DNA of 64,000 bases, from the NCBI RefSeq assembly GCF_009712225.1, contig NZ_WASP01000008.1, positions 256,529-320,528 on the forward strand, read 5' to 3'. Made by a program: the position numbers and the translations under genes. The notes below the pieces were generated by a model. It was given only the letters and a program-made list of their open reading frames with translations. It was not told the DNA's origin and did not search any database. Source of the stretch: Desulfovibrio sp. GTDB taxonomy: Bacteria > Desulfobacterota > Desulfovibrionia > Desulfovibrionales > Desulfovibrionaceae. Position 1 is the first letter of the stretch, and every line of letters starts with the position of its first letter. Positions 27,921 through 36,508 of the stretch are shown one piece after another.

Positions 27921-29177
27921 TCAGACTGAGGCTCCAGTGCCAGAACTGAGGCTGCTGCGGCTTGCCCTGCGCGCCTTGCCGGTCTTGCTGGCCAGCTCTG
28001 CGGCATCAAGACGCAATTCAAGGTCTGCCAGCACATTCATGTAGGTGATATAGGCATCGTAGGGGCTGTCGAATGGATTGGGCCTGTCCTGACGCGGACC
28101 GGTAAACCAGCGGGTGGACATGTGACGGAAATGGTCGGCAGTCTGCAGCCGCTCGTAATCGTGCAGCAGCATCCTGTCGCCGCAGGCGCGTATGCGGGCG
28201 GCAAGGCTGTAAAGGGCGTGGATGGCATCTTTTTGCATGTCGTTGCCAAGCCACGAGGTGAGGTCGTTTCCGTTGTCTTCCCAAGACATGAACTTGGGCA
28301 CGTCCACTTCTCCGGCGGGCTTGAGCTTTCCGGCAAGAGATGCGGGCGTGGCAAAGCTGAAGCGGCTGTCGGCCAGCAGGGCCTCGGGCAGGGCCGCCAT
28401 AAAGTCGAATATGCCAGAATCTGACGTGTTGCGCAGACCGAACATATGCATATCATTAAAAATATTGATGACATCAGCAGTTTCAGCCAGGCTGTGGAGC
28501 CACGAGGCATATTTGTCTGCGGTCAGGGGCCAGCCAGTCCAGGTACTGTCGCCAAAACGCAGCCCCATATCGTCTGAAAGCGCCGCATTGCGCAGCAAAA
28601 GCTGCATCTTTGGGCCGGAAACCGGGCGATATACCCAGTTTGGACTGCGCCAGCCAAGCACATGATCTGTACCCTGAGCCAGAGCGGTCTTGAAACCAAG
28701 CTGCTGCAGGGCTGTGGCAAGATCATTGTTGAAAACGCACTCTGTGTGCATGAAGGACGTGGGCTTTTTGCCAAAAAGTTTCTTGAGGCGTGCGCTCTGC
28801 GCCTTGACCTGACGGTCAAATTCCTCGCGCGAATATAGGAACGCCAGCGAATGCGCCGAGGTTTCCGCCACAAATTCCACGCAGCCGGTGGCCGCCAGCG
28901 CGCAGAGGCTTTCTGTAACTTCGGGGGCGTACTGCTCAAAAAGATCAAGAGCCGTGCCAGAAACGCACAGCGACACAACAAACGCACCGTCAAACCGACG
29001 CACAAGCCGGAGCAGCATTTCGCAGGCTGGCAGATAGCACAGGCGCGCGGCGCGCAGCAAAGCCTCGCAGTTGCGGTCATCATCTTCGTAGACAGAGCTC
29101 TGCCCCATGTCGAAAACAGTGTAGCGGCGCAGCTGATACGGCTCGTGAATAGTGAAGCACAGACATAGCGCAGGCAT
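27921..29177 (-). CDS. GH57-family alpha-glucan enzyme (alpha-amylase-like)
   Basis: A 418-residue glycoside hydrolase family 57 member, a group including alpha-amylases, 4-alpha-glucanotransferases and branching enzymes. Residues 1-20 hold the family opening (Leu-Cys-Phe-Thr-Ile-His-Glu-Pro-Tyr-Gln-Leu). A Thr-Glu-Cys-Val-Phe segment near residue 142 is where the catalytic Glu is expected, and an Asn-Asp-Met-His region near 233 follows. Which activity it has cannot be decided by eye. In this operon a branching or transferase role is plausible, because no GH13 branching enzyme is seen. GGAGG precedes the ATG at 29177, which shares one base with the stop of the preceding GT4 gene (TGATG), implying translational coupling. 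Confidence 0.85.
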   Translation of the reverse strand: MPALCLCFTIHEPYQLRRYTVFDMGQSSVYEDDDRNCEALLRAARLCYLPACEMLLRLVRRFDGAFVVSLCVSGTALDLFEQYAPEVTESLCALAATGCVEFVAETSAHSLAFLYSREEFDRQVKAQSARLKKLFGKKPTSFMHTECVFNNDLATALQQLGFKTALAQGTDHVLGWRSPNWVYRPVSGPKMQLLLRNAALSDDMGLRFGDSTWTGWPLTADKYASWLHSLAETADVINIFNDMHMFGLRNTSDSGIFDFMAALPEALLADSRFSFATPASLAGKLKPAGEVDVPKFMSWEDNGNDLTSWLGNDMQKDAIHALYSLAARIRACGDRMLLHDYERLQTADHFRHMSTRWFTGPRQDRPNPFDSPYDAYITYMNVLADLELRLDAAELASKTGKARRASRSSLSSGTGASV

Positions 29178-30538
29178 CAGTGACCTCCAAGGACATCGCG
29201 GTAAATGGTCAACAACTGGTTGGCGGCATTCTCCCATCGAATGGACTTCATTTCTTCCCGGCAATTTTTCACCAGTTCGGCGGCAAGGCAGGGGTAGCGC
29301 AGCACGGCGCAAATCTTGTCGGCCATGTCGCGTGTATCCCAAAAATCTGCTTTAAGCGCGTGCTCCAGCACTTCCGAAACACCTGATTGGCGCGAGAGCA
29401 AAACCGGCACGTCGTACAACATGGCTTCCAGCGGCGTGATGCCAAAAGGTTCGGAAACCGAGGGCATTACATACAGGTCGCTGAGGGCAAACATGCGGTC
29501 TACATCCTGCCCGCGCAAAAAACCTGCAAAATGGAAGCGCTTGCCAATGCGCAGCTGCCCCGCCCTGCGGATGAGCTCTGGCAGCATGTCGCCGCTGCCC
29601 GCCATGAAAAAGCGTACGTTGGGGATTTTTTGCAGCACCAGGCGGGCCGCTTCCATGAAATATTCCGGCCCTTTCTGGAATGTCACACGGCCAAGAAACA
29701 GCACGCGTTTTTCGTGCCGTATGCGTTGCGGCACAAGGTAGTGGCGCTGGGCCTCGTGCCGGGCCACGGCGTTATGTACCACCACGACCTTTTCAGGCGG
29801 TACGCCGTAGCGGTCAATGACTGTCTTGCGGGTCAGGCGGCTCACGGCCACCACCACATCGGCGGCGTTGAGCCCGGCGCGCTCGATACCCGCCACCTGC
29901 TCGTTGATATTCAGACCGCTGCGGTCGTATTCCGTGGCGTGGATATGTGCCACAAGAGGCTTGCCCGTAAGCGCTCTGGCCAGCATGCCCGCCGGGTAGG
30001 TCATCCAGTCGTGCACATGGATAACGTCAAACTGCTCCTGTACGGCAATGGCGGCAGCCAGCCTGCTGTAGCGGTGCACCTCGGTCATGAGGTCCGGTCC
30101 GTAGCCGCCGTGCAGTTCAAACGTCACAGATTCATTGCCAGAAATGCTCTCGGTGGGGCTGCCGGGCAGATGGCCCACCAGCCGGTTGGTGACCGTGCAC
30201 TGGGGCGCCTGCCGCAAATATTCAAGCGCCTCTGCATAGCCCTGGGGCGTCAGGTAGGGAACCAGCGGGCTTTCCACAGGCAGGCAGCGGATACTGCGGG
30301 CCCACACGTCCTGGCCGGCCGCGGCCATGATTTCGGCAACATGCGGGCTCACGGGCGTACCCGATGCCCCCCGCATGTGCAAAAATCCGTTCTGCCCTGC
30401 GCTGCCCTCCACACGGGGCAGCACAAAGATTATTTCCGCGCCTTTTTTTGCAAGGGCCTGGGTCATGCCAAAGCATGCCGTACCCAGCCCCCCGCTGATA
30501 TGGGGCGGAAATTCCCAACCAAACATAAGCACTCGCAT
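29177..30538 (-). CDS. Glycosyltransferase family 4/5, glycogen-operon associated
   Basis: A 453-residue GT-B enzyme starting Phe-Gly-Trp-Glu-Phe-Pro-Pro-His-x-Ser-Gly-Gly-Leu-Gly, the donor-binding opening seen in bacterial glycogen/starch synthases and GT4 enzymes. It has His-Val-His-Asp-Trp-Met near 170 and a C-terminal Ser-Glu-Pro-Phe-Gly-Ile-Thr-Pro-Leu-Glu-Ala-Met signature near 375. By position it could be a second synthase (ADP- or UDP-glucose) or a maltose-1-phosphate/maltosyl-type transferase; the sequence alone does not settle this. GAGGAG lies nine bases before the ATG, nine bases after the debranching-enzyme stop, and the end overlaps the GH57 start. Confidence 0.85.
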   Translation of the reverse strand: MRVLMFGWEFPPHISGGLGTACFGMTQALAKKGAEIIFVLPRVEGSAGQNGFLHMRGASGTPVSPHVAEIMAAAGQDVWARSIRCLPVESPLVPYLTPQGYAEALEYLRQAPQCTVTNRLVGHLPGSPTESISGNESVTFELHGGYGPDLMTEVHRYSRLAAAIAVQEQFDVIHVHDWMTYPAGMLARALTGKPLVAHIHATEYDRSGLNINEQVAGIERAGLNAADVVVAVSRLTRKTVIDRYGVPPEKVVVVHNAVARHEAQRHYLVPQRIRHEKRVLFLGRVTFQKGPEYFMEAARLVLQKIPNVRFFMAGSGDMLPELIRRAGQLRIGKRFHFAGFLRGQDVDRMFALSDLYVMPSVSEPFGITPLEAMLYDVPVLLSRQSGVSEVLEHALKADFWDTRDMADKICAVLRYPCLAAELVKNCREEMKSIRWENAANQLLTIYRDVLGGH

Positions 30539-30547
30539 GACGAATAC

Positions 30548-32719
30548 CTACTCCTCGCTGCCGGGTGTGGCCGATTCTACGGTTATGGTTGCCCTGCACA
30601 CGCCGGTTTTGTCGCCAGAGGGGGGATTGGCAAGGCAGTGAGCCACCCTTCGCTCCCATTGGCTGTAAATTTCTGGTGCACCTCTCTGCAGATTTTTGAG
30701 CATGCGCTGGCACTCTGCCACGCTCCAGGCCTGTGCAGTACAACCACCCGGCGCATATGGCGGGGAGCCATCAAATACCTCTGAAATACTGCCCAGCCCC
30801 GCCTCGCACAGATGCTTGCAAAACAGCGGGGTAAGCGTATCAAGCAGGCCCTGCACCGCACCGTTCAGATCCCAGGCTGTCTGCAGCAGGGCATCAGCAT
30901 AATGGCCCAGCAGCCAGGGCCACACGGTTCCCTGATGATAGGCTCCATCGCGGCTGTGGGCATTGCCGCCGTAGCGGCCCACATAGGCGGGGGCGTCGGG
31001 CGCCAGTGTGCGCAGACCGTATGGGGTGAGCAGCCTGTTGCGCACGCATTCCACAACCTGCGCGTGGCAATCGTCCACAAGCACCGCATGCGGCAGTGAA
31101 ACAGCAAATATCTGGTTGGGCCTTACGCTACGGTCAAGATGACCATCGCGCCATACATCGCCCAGATGCCCGCCCTCGTCATTTGTCCAGAAACGGCGCA
31201 AAAAAGCATCCCGCAGGGCCGCGCGCTGGCGCTCGCCCGTGATCAGCGGTTCATGAAAGGCGGCGGCAAGGCTGTCGGCAAAGGCAAGGGTGTTATACCA
31301 TAGGGCATTAACCTCAACCGGGCAGCCCTGACGAGGCGTGACAGGCTGACCGTCCACCTGGGCGTCCATCCAGGTAAGCTGGGTGTGGGCGTCGCCAGCG
31401 TGCAGCAGGCCTTCTGCATCCACAAAAATGCCCATGCCCGGCCCGCGCCGGTAGCCCTTGATTATGGATTTGAGCGCCTCCCACGCATGCTGATGCGCCC
31501 AGGCCAGACCGTCCGGAACTGTGGTCAGCATCTGTTGCAGGGCAAAGGCGTACCACAGTGAGGCATCCACCGAATTATAGGCGTGGTCGCCCGACTCCGA
31601 AAACATGTTGGGCACAAGGCCATTGCGAATATACTGCCCCAGATCGGCCAGCACGCGCAGGCCAAATTCTTCGCGCCCTGCGTGGAAGGTCAACCCCGGC
31701 AGGCTTATGAGGGTGTCGCGCCCCCAGGCGTCAAACCAGGGGTACCCGGCAAGCACGGCGGGCCTCCCCGAAGGGGTGGTTACGCAAAACTGCTCGCCAA
31801 CCTGGGCAAGATGCCCCACCAGCCCCCTGCTCTCATGCTGGGCTGCGGTGCGCGAGCGGCTCTCGGCTTCCCACTGCCGGTCAACCCCTTCACAAGGCTC
31901 CGTGCCCGCGGCCACATACACATAGCCACCCAGAGGCAATGGCGGCAGGGCTATTTCGAGCACGCCCGGCATGAAGAGGTCTTCGCTATCGTCAAATCCG
32001 CGTTCGCGCTCTTCAAAATATTCCACATTGCGGAACCAGTCCGGCGCGGGCGTAAAGCTTACCGGCAGAGCCTCTGGCTGCTGGCCGTCTGCACCGCCAC
32101 CACCGGCCATAATTCCCTGATCCAGAACCGACGAGGGTTCTGTCAGGGCAACGGCCTGCACAAACAGGGAAGGCAAGGCTTCATAGGGCCGTATGCCAAA
32201 GCCCCCTGTCACCTCTTGCGTATCGTGCCGCAGGCAGGTGTTGGCACGGGTGAGGGCATGAACATTGCGAAAGGCCAGCAGGGGCTTGATGCGCAGCACA
32301 AGATCGGGAATACCCGCGGGGCCACGCAGCTCATAGCGCAGCAGAACCCTGCTGCTATTCTTGCACAGCAATACCTCACGGCTCAGGCTTACCTCGCCCA
32401 CGCGATAAACACTCTGTGGCCACTGATCCAGATAAAAGGCCTCAAGATACTCATGCCCGTTGGGATAGAGCGTGCCGGGGTGCTGACGGCTGGAAAAGAA
32501 AAATTCCCTGCCGCCGCCGTATACGGATTCTTCAAGGGTTGAAAGCAGCACATGCCTGCCCTGCGGCGTAGAGACCGCAAGCATACCGTGGTATTTACGG
32601 GTATTGCAGCACAGTATGCTGCTGCACGAGCAGTCGCCCAGCCGGTTGGTGAGCAGCCACTCCCGGTGCAGCGCCCTGCGCGTATTCTGGCAGGCTGCTT
32701 TATCAAAGCTGAACCGCAT
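30548..32719 (-). CDS. Glycogen debranching enzyme (amylo-alpha-1,6-glucosidase)
   Basis: A 723-residue bacterial debranching enzyme with the two-part plan: GDE_N (about 15-230; Leu-Thr-Asn-Arg-Leu-Gly and Asn-Thr-Arg-Lys-Tyr-His-Gly near 26-45) and the (alpha/alpha)6 GDE_C (about 290-700; Gly-Tyr-Pro-Trp-Phe-x-x-Trp-Gly-Arg-Asp-Thr near 333-344, with the acidic Trp-Gly-Arg-Asp likely at the active site). It removes alpha-1,6 branch points so that the phosphorylase can go on. It is the first gene of the leftward glycogen operon. I chose the ATG at 32719 because AAGGAGG lies five bases upstream. The operon has no glgA/glgC of the enterobacterial type in this window. Confidence 0.9.
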   Translation of the reverse strand: MRFSFDKAACQNTRRALHREWLLTNRLGDCSCSSILCCNTRKYHGMLAVSTPQGRHVLLSTLEESVYGGGREFFFSSRQHPGTLYPNGHEYLEAFYLDQWPQSVYRVGEVSLSREVLLCKNSSRVLLRYELRGPAGIPDLVLRIKPLLAFRNVHALTRANTCLRHDTQEVTGGFGIRPYEALPSLFVQAVALTEPSSVLDQGIMAGGGGADGQQPEALPVSFTPAPDWFRNVEYFEERERGFDDSEDLFMPGVLEIALPPLPLGGYVYVAAGTEPCEGVDRQWEAESRSRTAAQHESRGLVGHLAQVGEQFCVTTPSGRPAVLAGYPWFDAWGRDTLISLPGLTFHAGREEFGLRVLADLGQYIRNGLVPNMFSESGDHAYNSVDASLWYAFALQQMLTTVPDGLAWAHQHAWEALKSIIKGYRRGPGMGIFVDAEGLLHAGDAHTQLTWMDAQVDGQPVTPRQGCPVEVNALWYNTLAFADSLAAAFHEPLITGERQRAALRDAFLRRFWTNDEGGHLGDVWRDGHLDRSVRPNQIFAVSLPHAVLVDDCHAQVVECVRNRLLTPYGLRTLAPDAPAYVGRYGGNAHSRDGAYHQGTVWPWLLGHYADALLQTAWDLNGAVQGLLDTLTPLFCKHLCEAGLGSISEVFDGSPPYAPGGCTAQAWSVAECQRMLKNLQRGAPEIYSQWERRVAHCLANPPSGDKTGVCRATITVESATPGSEE

Positions 32720-33352
32720 ACGGCCTCCTTGACGCACGGGTTAAGGCGACGGCGAAAGCTGCGGAAGGGAGGAGCGGAGCGCAACTGCCGCCATACCGCC
32801 GGGCAGACGCTGCGGCGGGTAACTTGCGGCAATATATGTGGAAGGGTTACGGCCTGAAGGGCGCAGAGAGTAACTGAAACAGCCGGAACTCTGACCACAA
32901 AAACCGCAACAGGAAGAAAACATTGGGGTAAACCCCTTTTCTACCTGCATTAACGATTCTACCGTACCCCATAAAATTTTGAATGTCGAGCCAGCGCTCT
33001 TTTGTTTTTACACAGTGCGCCAGATAATGATCGACCTTTTCATGGTGAATGCACTGCTTGCAAAGATCACAAAGACATTTGACAAATCGCCAACAGCCCG
33101 GCGACAGCATTATTACAAAAACGATTTTTATTTCAAAAACACGCGATATGGCAAATGCGTGCACAAAAAAAACCATTTAATAATGACGCTTCGCTGCCAT
33201 ACAGACTCCCCTGCATGATCGGCGGCAAAGTCTGTAACCTTCCAGCCAGCGGCAAAGCACGGCCCTGCCGCACTGGGGGCTTTTTCTTTGTTCATTTTTA
33301 GGGTAAGCTTGTTCGTTGCTCACAATCTCAGCATACCTGACGGGGGTAGTTC
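32720..33352. other. Intergenic control region, glycogen operon / liv operon
   Basis: No gene that I can support in these 633 bases. The half near the debranching gene is GC-rich; 33090-33185 is AT-rich. A 79-codon frame at 32979-33218 lacks a ribosome site and looks random. The region must hold promoters for two divergent operons, but I cannot place them with confidence. A terminator-like structure lies at 33246-33288. Confidence 0.4.
33246..33288 (+). terminator. Terminator-like hairpin upstream of livJ
   Basis: CCAG-CGGCA (33246-33254) can pair with TGCCG and CTGG (33266-33276, two-base bulge). It is followed by GGGGC and TTTTTCTTT, about 65 bases before livJ. No gene on this strand ends nearby, so it may be a leader attenuator or the end of a small RNA. 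Confidence 0.4.
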
Positions 33353-34474
33353 ATGAAAGCACTTGGTCGTTGGCTTGGGGCTCTGGCCCTTACCCTGCTT
33401 GTGCCTGTTGCGGCGCTGGCAGGTGACATCAAGGTTGGCCTCATGTGTCCGCTTACGGGCAAATGGGCGTCCGAAGGTCTGGACATGAAGAACATTGTCA
33501 CCCTGCTGGTTGACGATGTGAATGCCAAGGGTGGCATCAAGGGCAGCAAGATTCAGCTTGTGGTCGAAGACGACGCAGGCGACCCGCGCACTGCCGCTCT
33601 GGCCGCGCAGAAGCTGGCTTCTGCCGGTGTTGTGGCTGTTATCGGAACCTACGGCTCTGCCGTGACCGAAGCCAGCCAGAGCATTCTGGACGAAGCGGAA
33701 CTGGTGCAGATCGGCACCGGCTCCACCAGCGTACGCCTGACGGAAAAAGGCCTGCAGCTCTTTTTCCGCACCTGCCCGCGTGACGACGCGCAGGGCAATT
33801 CTGCCGCCGAAGCCATCAAAAAGGGTGGCTACAAGGCTGTGGCTCTGCTGCACGACAATTCTTCCTACGCCAAGGGTCTGGCAGAAGAAACCAAGGCCGT
33901 GCTCGACAAGGCCGGTGTGAAAGTGGTGTTTTACGACGCTCTTACCCCCGGAGAGCGCGACTATACCGCCATTCTGACCAAGCTCAAGGCCGCAAACCCC
34001 GACCTCGTTTTCTTTACCGGTTACTATCCTGAAACCGGCATGTTGTTGCGGCAGAAAAGGGAAATGGGCTGGAATGTTCCCATGATGGGCGGCGACGCCG
34101 CCAACCATCAGGATCTGGTCAAGATCGCCGGTAACGAGGCAGCCACCGGCTACTTCTTTATCAGCCCGCCGCTGCCTCAGGACATGGACACGCCTGAAGC
34201 CAGGGAATTCCTCAAGGCTTTCAAGGCCAAGTACAATACCGTGCCTGTTTCGGTGTGGGCCGTGCTTGCTGGCGACGCTTTCAAGGTCATTGAAGGCGCG
34301 CTTGAAGCTGGCAAGGACACACCCAAGGCCATGGCCGCCTGGCTCAAGGAGCTCAAGGGCATGCCCGGTCTTTCCGGCAGCCTTGGCTTTAACTCCAAGG
34401 GTGACCGCGTGGGTGAGTTCTACCGCACCTACAAGGTTGATGCCACTGGCAACTTTGTTTTGCAGCCCAAGTAG
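33353..34474 (+). CDS. livJ: Branched-chain amino-acid binding protein
   Basis: Periplasmic receptor for leucine, isoleucine and valine, first gene of the complete ABC operon. The 373-residue product has a signal peptide (hydrophobic 8-22, cut after Ala-Leu-Ala). The usual Leu-x-Cys-Pro-Leu-Thr-Gly-Lys opening follows at about 29-37. A Glu-Asp-Asp-Ala-Gly-Asp-Pro segment is near 75, and a Gly-Ser-Thr-Ser ligand-loop-like segment is near 122-125. There is no lipobox. GGGGGTAG precedes the ATG. A strong hairpin without a T-run lies between this gene and livH, as often seen after a binding-protein gene that must be made in excess. Confidence 0.9.
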   Translation: MKALGRWLGALALTLLVPVAALAGDIKVGLMCPLTGKWASEGLDMKNIVTLLVDDVNAKGGIKGSKIQLVVEDDAGDPRTAALAAQKLASAGVVAVIGTYGSAVTEASQSILDEAELVQIGTGSTSVRLTEKGLQLFFRTCPRDDAQGNSAAEAIKKGGYKAVALLHDNSSYAKGLAEETKAVLDKAGVKVVFYDALTPGERDYTAILTKLKAANPDLVFFTGYYPETGMLLRQKREMGWNVPMMGGDAANHQDLVKIAGNEAATGYFFISPPLPQDMDTPEAREFLKAFKAKYNTVPVSVWAVLAGDAFKVIEGALEAGKDTPKAMAAWLKELKGMPGLSGSLGFNSKGDRVGEFYRTYKVDATGNFVLQPK

Positions 34475-34577
34475 TAATACGGCGCGGCCACAGGCCGCAC
34501 CCGTGCTGCACAGATACACGCCAGGGGCACAACCGCCCCGGCGAAAAGCGTAGCCCCCCTGCGGGCGCGTTCATTAC

Positions 34578-34607
34578 GGCGGGTGACCGGTATGCCGGTC
34601 ACCCGCC
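34578..34607 (+). other. Strong intercistronic hairpin, livJ-livH
   Basis: A perfect 13-bp inverted repeat GGCGGGTGACCGG/CCGGTCACCCGCC with a four-base loop and no T-tract, 27 bases before livH. It probably protects the upstream livJ message or lowers expression of the membrane genes. Confidence 0.65.
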
Positions 34608-34634
34608 AAATGCCGAGTACCAACGCCGAACATT

Positions 34635-35540
34635 ATGGAACAATTTCTCCAACAGCTTTTGAACGGCCTGGCCGTGGGCGGCATCTATGCGCTTGTGGCG
34701 CTGGGCTACACCATGGTGTACGGCGTGCTCAAGCTCATCAATTTTGCCCACGGCGACCTGTTTACCATTGGCGCCTATCTGGGGCTTACCCTGCTTGTCA
34801 GCTGCAACATGGCCGGTGCGCTCAACCCCTTTCTGGCGGTTGCCGCCGTTTTCATCATGGTTGCGCTGCTGGTTGCGCTCATAGGCTTTTTGCTTGAACG
34901 TTCGGCATACCGCCCTCTGCGCAATGCCAACCGTCTTTCAGCCGTTGTTTCGGCTCTTGGCGCATCCATATTTTTCCAGAATGCTGTCATGCTTGTGTAC
35001 GGGGCGCGTTTTTATGTGTACCCCGACTATCTGCGCCCCGACTTTACGGTGAGAATGCTTGGCCTTGAAGTGCCCGGCGTGCGCCTGCTGGTTATTGCGG
35101 CCAGCGTGGTGCTGATGCTCGGTCTTTGGGCCTTTATCCAGCGCACTCGCACGGGTGCTGCCATTCGCGCTGTTGCCATCGACCCCGGCGCGGCCCAGCT
35201 CATGGGCATCAATGTTGACCGCATCATTTCGCTGGTATTTCTGATCGGCCCCGGCCTTGGCGGCGCGGCGGGCCTGATGGTGGGCATCTACTACGGGCAG
35301 ATCGACTTCACCATGGGCTGGACCTACGGCCTCAAGGCCTTTACCGCAGCCATCCTTGGCGGCATCGGCAATATTCCCGGTGCGATGCTGGGCGGGCTTT
35401 TGCTGGGCGTTATCGAAGCCCTGGCCGCCGGCTACATTGCCATAGCCTGGAAGGACGCCATCGCCTTTCTTGTGCTTATTCTCATTCTGATCATCCGACC
35501 CACTGGCATTCTGGGCGAACGCACGGCGGACAAACTATGA
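34635..35540 (+). CDS. livH: Branched-chain amino-acid ABC permease
   Basis: A 301-residue inner-membrane permease with about eight helices. It has the family start (Gly-Leu-Ala-Val-Gly-Gly-Ile-Tyr-Ala-Leu-Val-Ala-Leu-Gly-Tyr-Thr at about 11-26), an Ile-Asn-Phe-Ala-His-Gly-Asp motif at 37-43, and the LivH C-terminal Gly-Gly-Ile-Gly-Asn-Ile-Pro-Gly-Ala near 243. It pairs with LivM to form the channel. The ribosome site is weak. The stop overlaps the livM start as ATGA, so the two are translationally coupled. Confidence 0.94.
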   Translation: MEQFLQQLLNGLAVGGIYALVALGYTMVYGVLKLINFAHGDLFTIGAYLGLTLLVSCNMAGALNPFLAVAAVFIMVALLVALIGFLLERSAYRPLRNANRLSAVVSALGASIFFQNAVMLVYGARFYVYPDYLRPDFTVRMLGLEVPGVRLLVIAASVVLMLGLWAFIQRTRTGAAIRAVAIDPGAAQLMGINVDRIISLVFLIGPGLGGAAGLMVGIYYGQIDFTMGWTYGLKAFTAAILGGIGNIPGAMLGGLLLGVIEALAAGYIAIAWKDAIAFLVLILILIIRPTGILGERTADKL

Positions 35541-36508
35541 AAAACATTCCGTGCAATACCGTTCTTTATGTGGCGGCGGGTCTCGTACTGTGCGTCCTGC
35601 CCTTTTTCTGCAACGCCTACTGGCTTGACGTATGCGTAAGCATCGGCCTGTACGCGGTGCTGGCGCTTTCGCTCAACATCATTCTTGGGCAGGCGGGCAT
35701 ATTCCACATGGGGCATGCCGCCTTTTTTGCCGTAGGCGCATACACCACCGCCATTCTCAACACCCTGTGCCACTGGTCCGTGCTGTGGATCATGCCTCTC
35801 TCTGGCGCGGCTGCAGCGCTGTTCGCCCTTGTGGTGGCCCGCCCCATCATTCATCTGCGCGGCGACTACCTGCTCATCGTGACCATCGGCATTGTTGAAA
35901 TCGTACGTATTGCCCTGATCAACGATGTTTTTGGCCTCACAGGCGGTGCCAATGGCATATTTGGCATCAGCAGACCCATGTTTTTTGGCTTCAAGATTGT
36001 CAAAAGCATGCAGTTCTATTTTCTGGTGTGGGGCATGGTGGGCCTGAGCCTGCTGCTGTTTTACGGCCTGTGGCATTCGCGTTTTGGCCGCGCCCTCAAC
36101 TACATCAAGGAAGACGATGTGGCTGCCGAAGGCTGCGGGGTCAATGTTACCCACTACAAGCTGGCGGCCTTTGTGCTGGGAGCTTTCTGGGCGGGCATGG
36201 CGGGCACGCTGTACGCCGCCAAGATGACCACCATCGCGCCTGAATCGTTCAACTTCATGGAATCGGTAATTATTTTTGCCGTGGTCATTCTTTCTGGCGG
36301 CAGCCAGCTTGGCGTGCTTATCAGCGCATTTCTGTTCATCGGCCTGCCCGAGCTGCTGCGCGAATTTTCCAACGCGCGCATGCTCATCTTTGGCCTTGCC
36401 ATGATGGTCATGATGATCTGGCGGCCCCAGGGTTTGCTGCCCCCCCGGCAACGGCGCTACCGCGTAGACACGCCGCCCGCTGCCAGTGATGAAGGGAGGC
36501 CCGCATGA
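35537..36508 (+). CDS. livM: Branched-chain amino-acid ABC permease
   Basis: A 323-residue permease with about ten helices, partner of LivH. It has Leu-Asn-Ile-Ile-Leu-Gly-Gln-Ala-Gly-Ile-Phe-His-Met-Gly-His-Ala-Ala near residues 47-63, matching the LivM signature, and a cytoplasmic Glu-Asp-Asp-Val-Ala-Ala-Glu-Gly loop near 191-199 that would dock with the ATPases. It overlaps both livH and livG by four bases. The short basic tail after the last helix is typical. Confidence 0.94.
   Translation: MKNIPCNTVLYVAAGLVLCVLPFFCNAYWLDVCVSIGLYAVLALSLNIILGQAGIFHMGHAAFFAVGAYTTAILNTLCHWSVLWIMPLSGAAAALFALVVARPIIHLRGDYLLIVTIGIVEIVRIALINDVFGLTGGANGIFGISRPMFFGFKIVKSMQFYFLVWGMVGLSLLLFYGLWHSRFGRALNYIKEDDVAAEGCGVNVTHYKLAAFVLGAFWAGMAGTLYAAKMTTIAPESFNFMESVIIFAVVILSGGSQLGVLISAFLFIGLPELLREFSNARMLIFGLAMMVMMIWRPQGLLPPRQRRYRVDTPPAASDEGRPA

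Noticed and set aside
32979-33218. A 79-codon plus-strand frame in the gap before livJ, considered as a leader peptide
   Set aside because: No ribosome site, AT-rich and without a cluster of Leu, Ile or Val codons; looks like chance.
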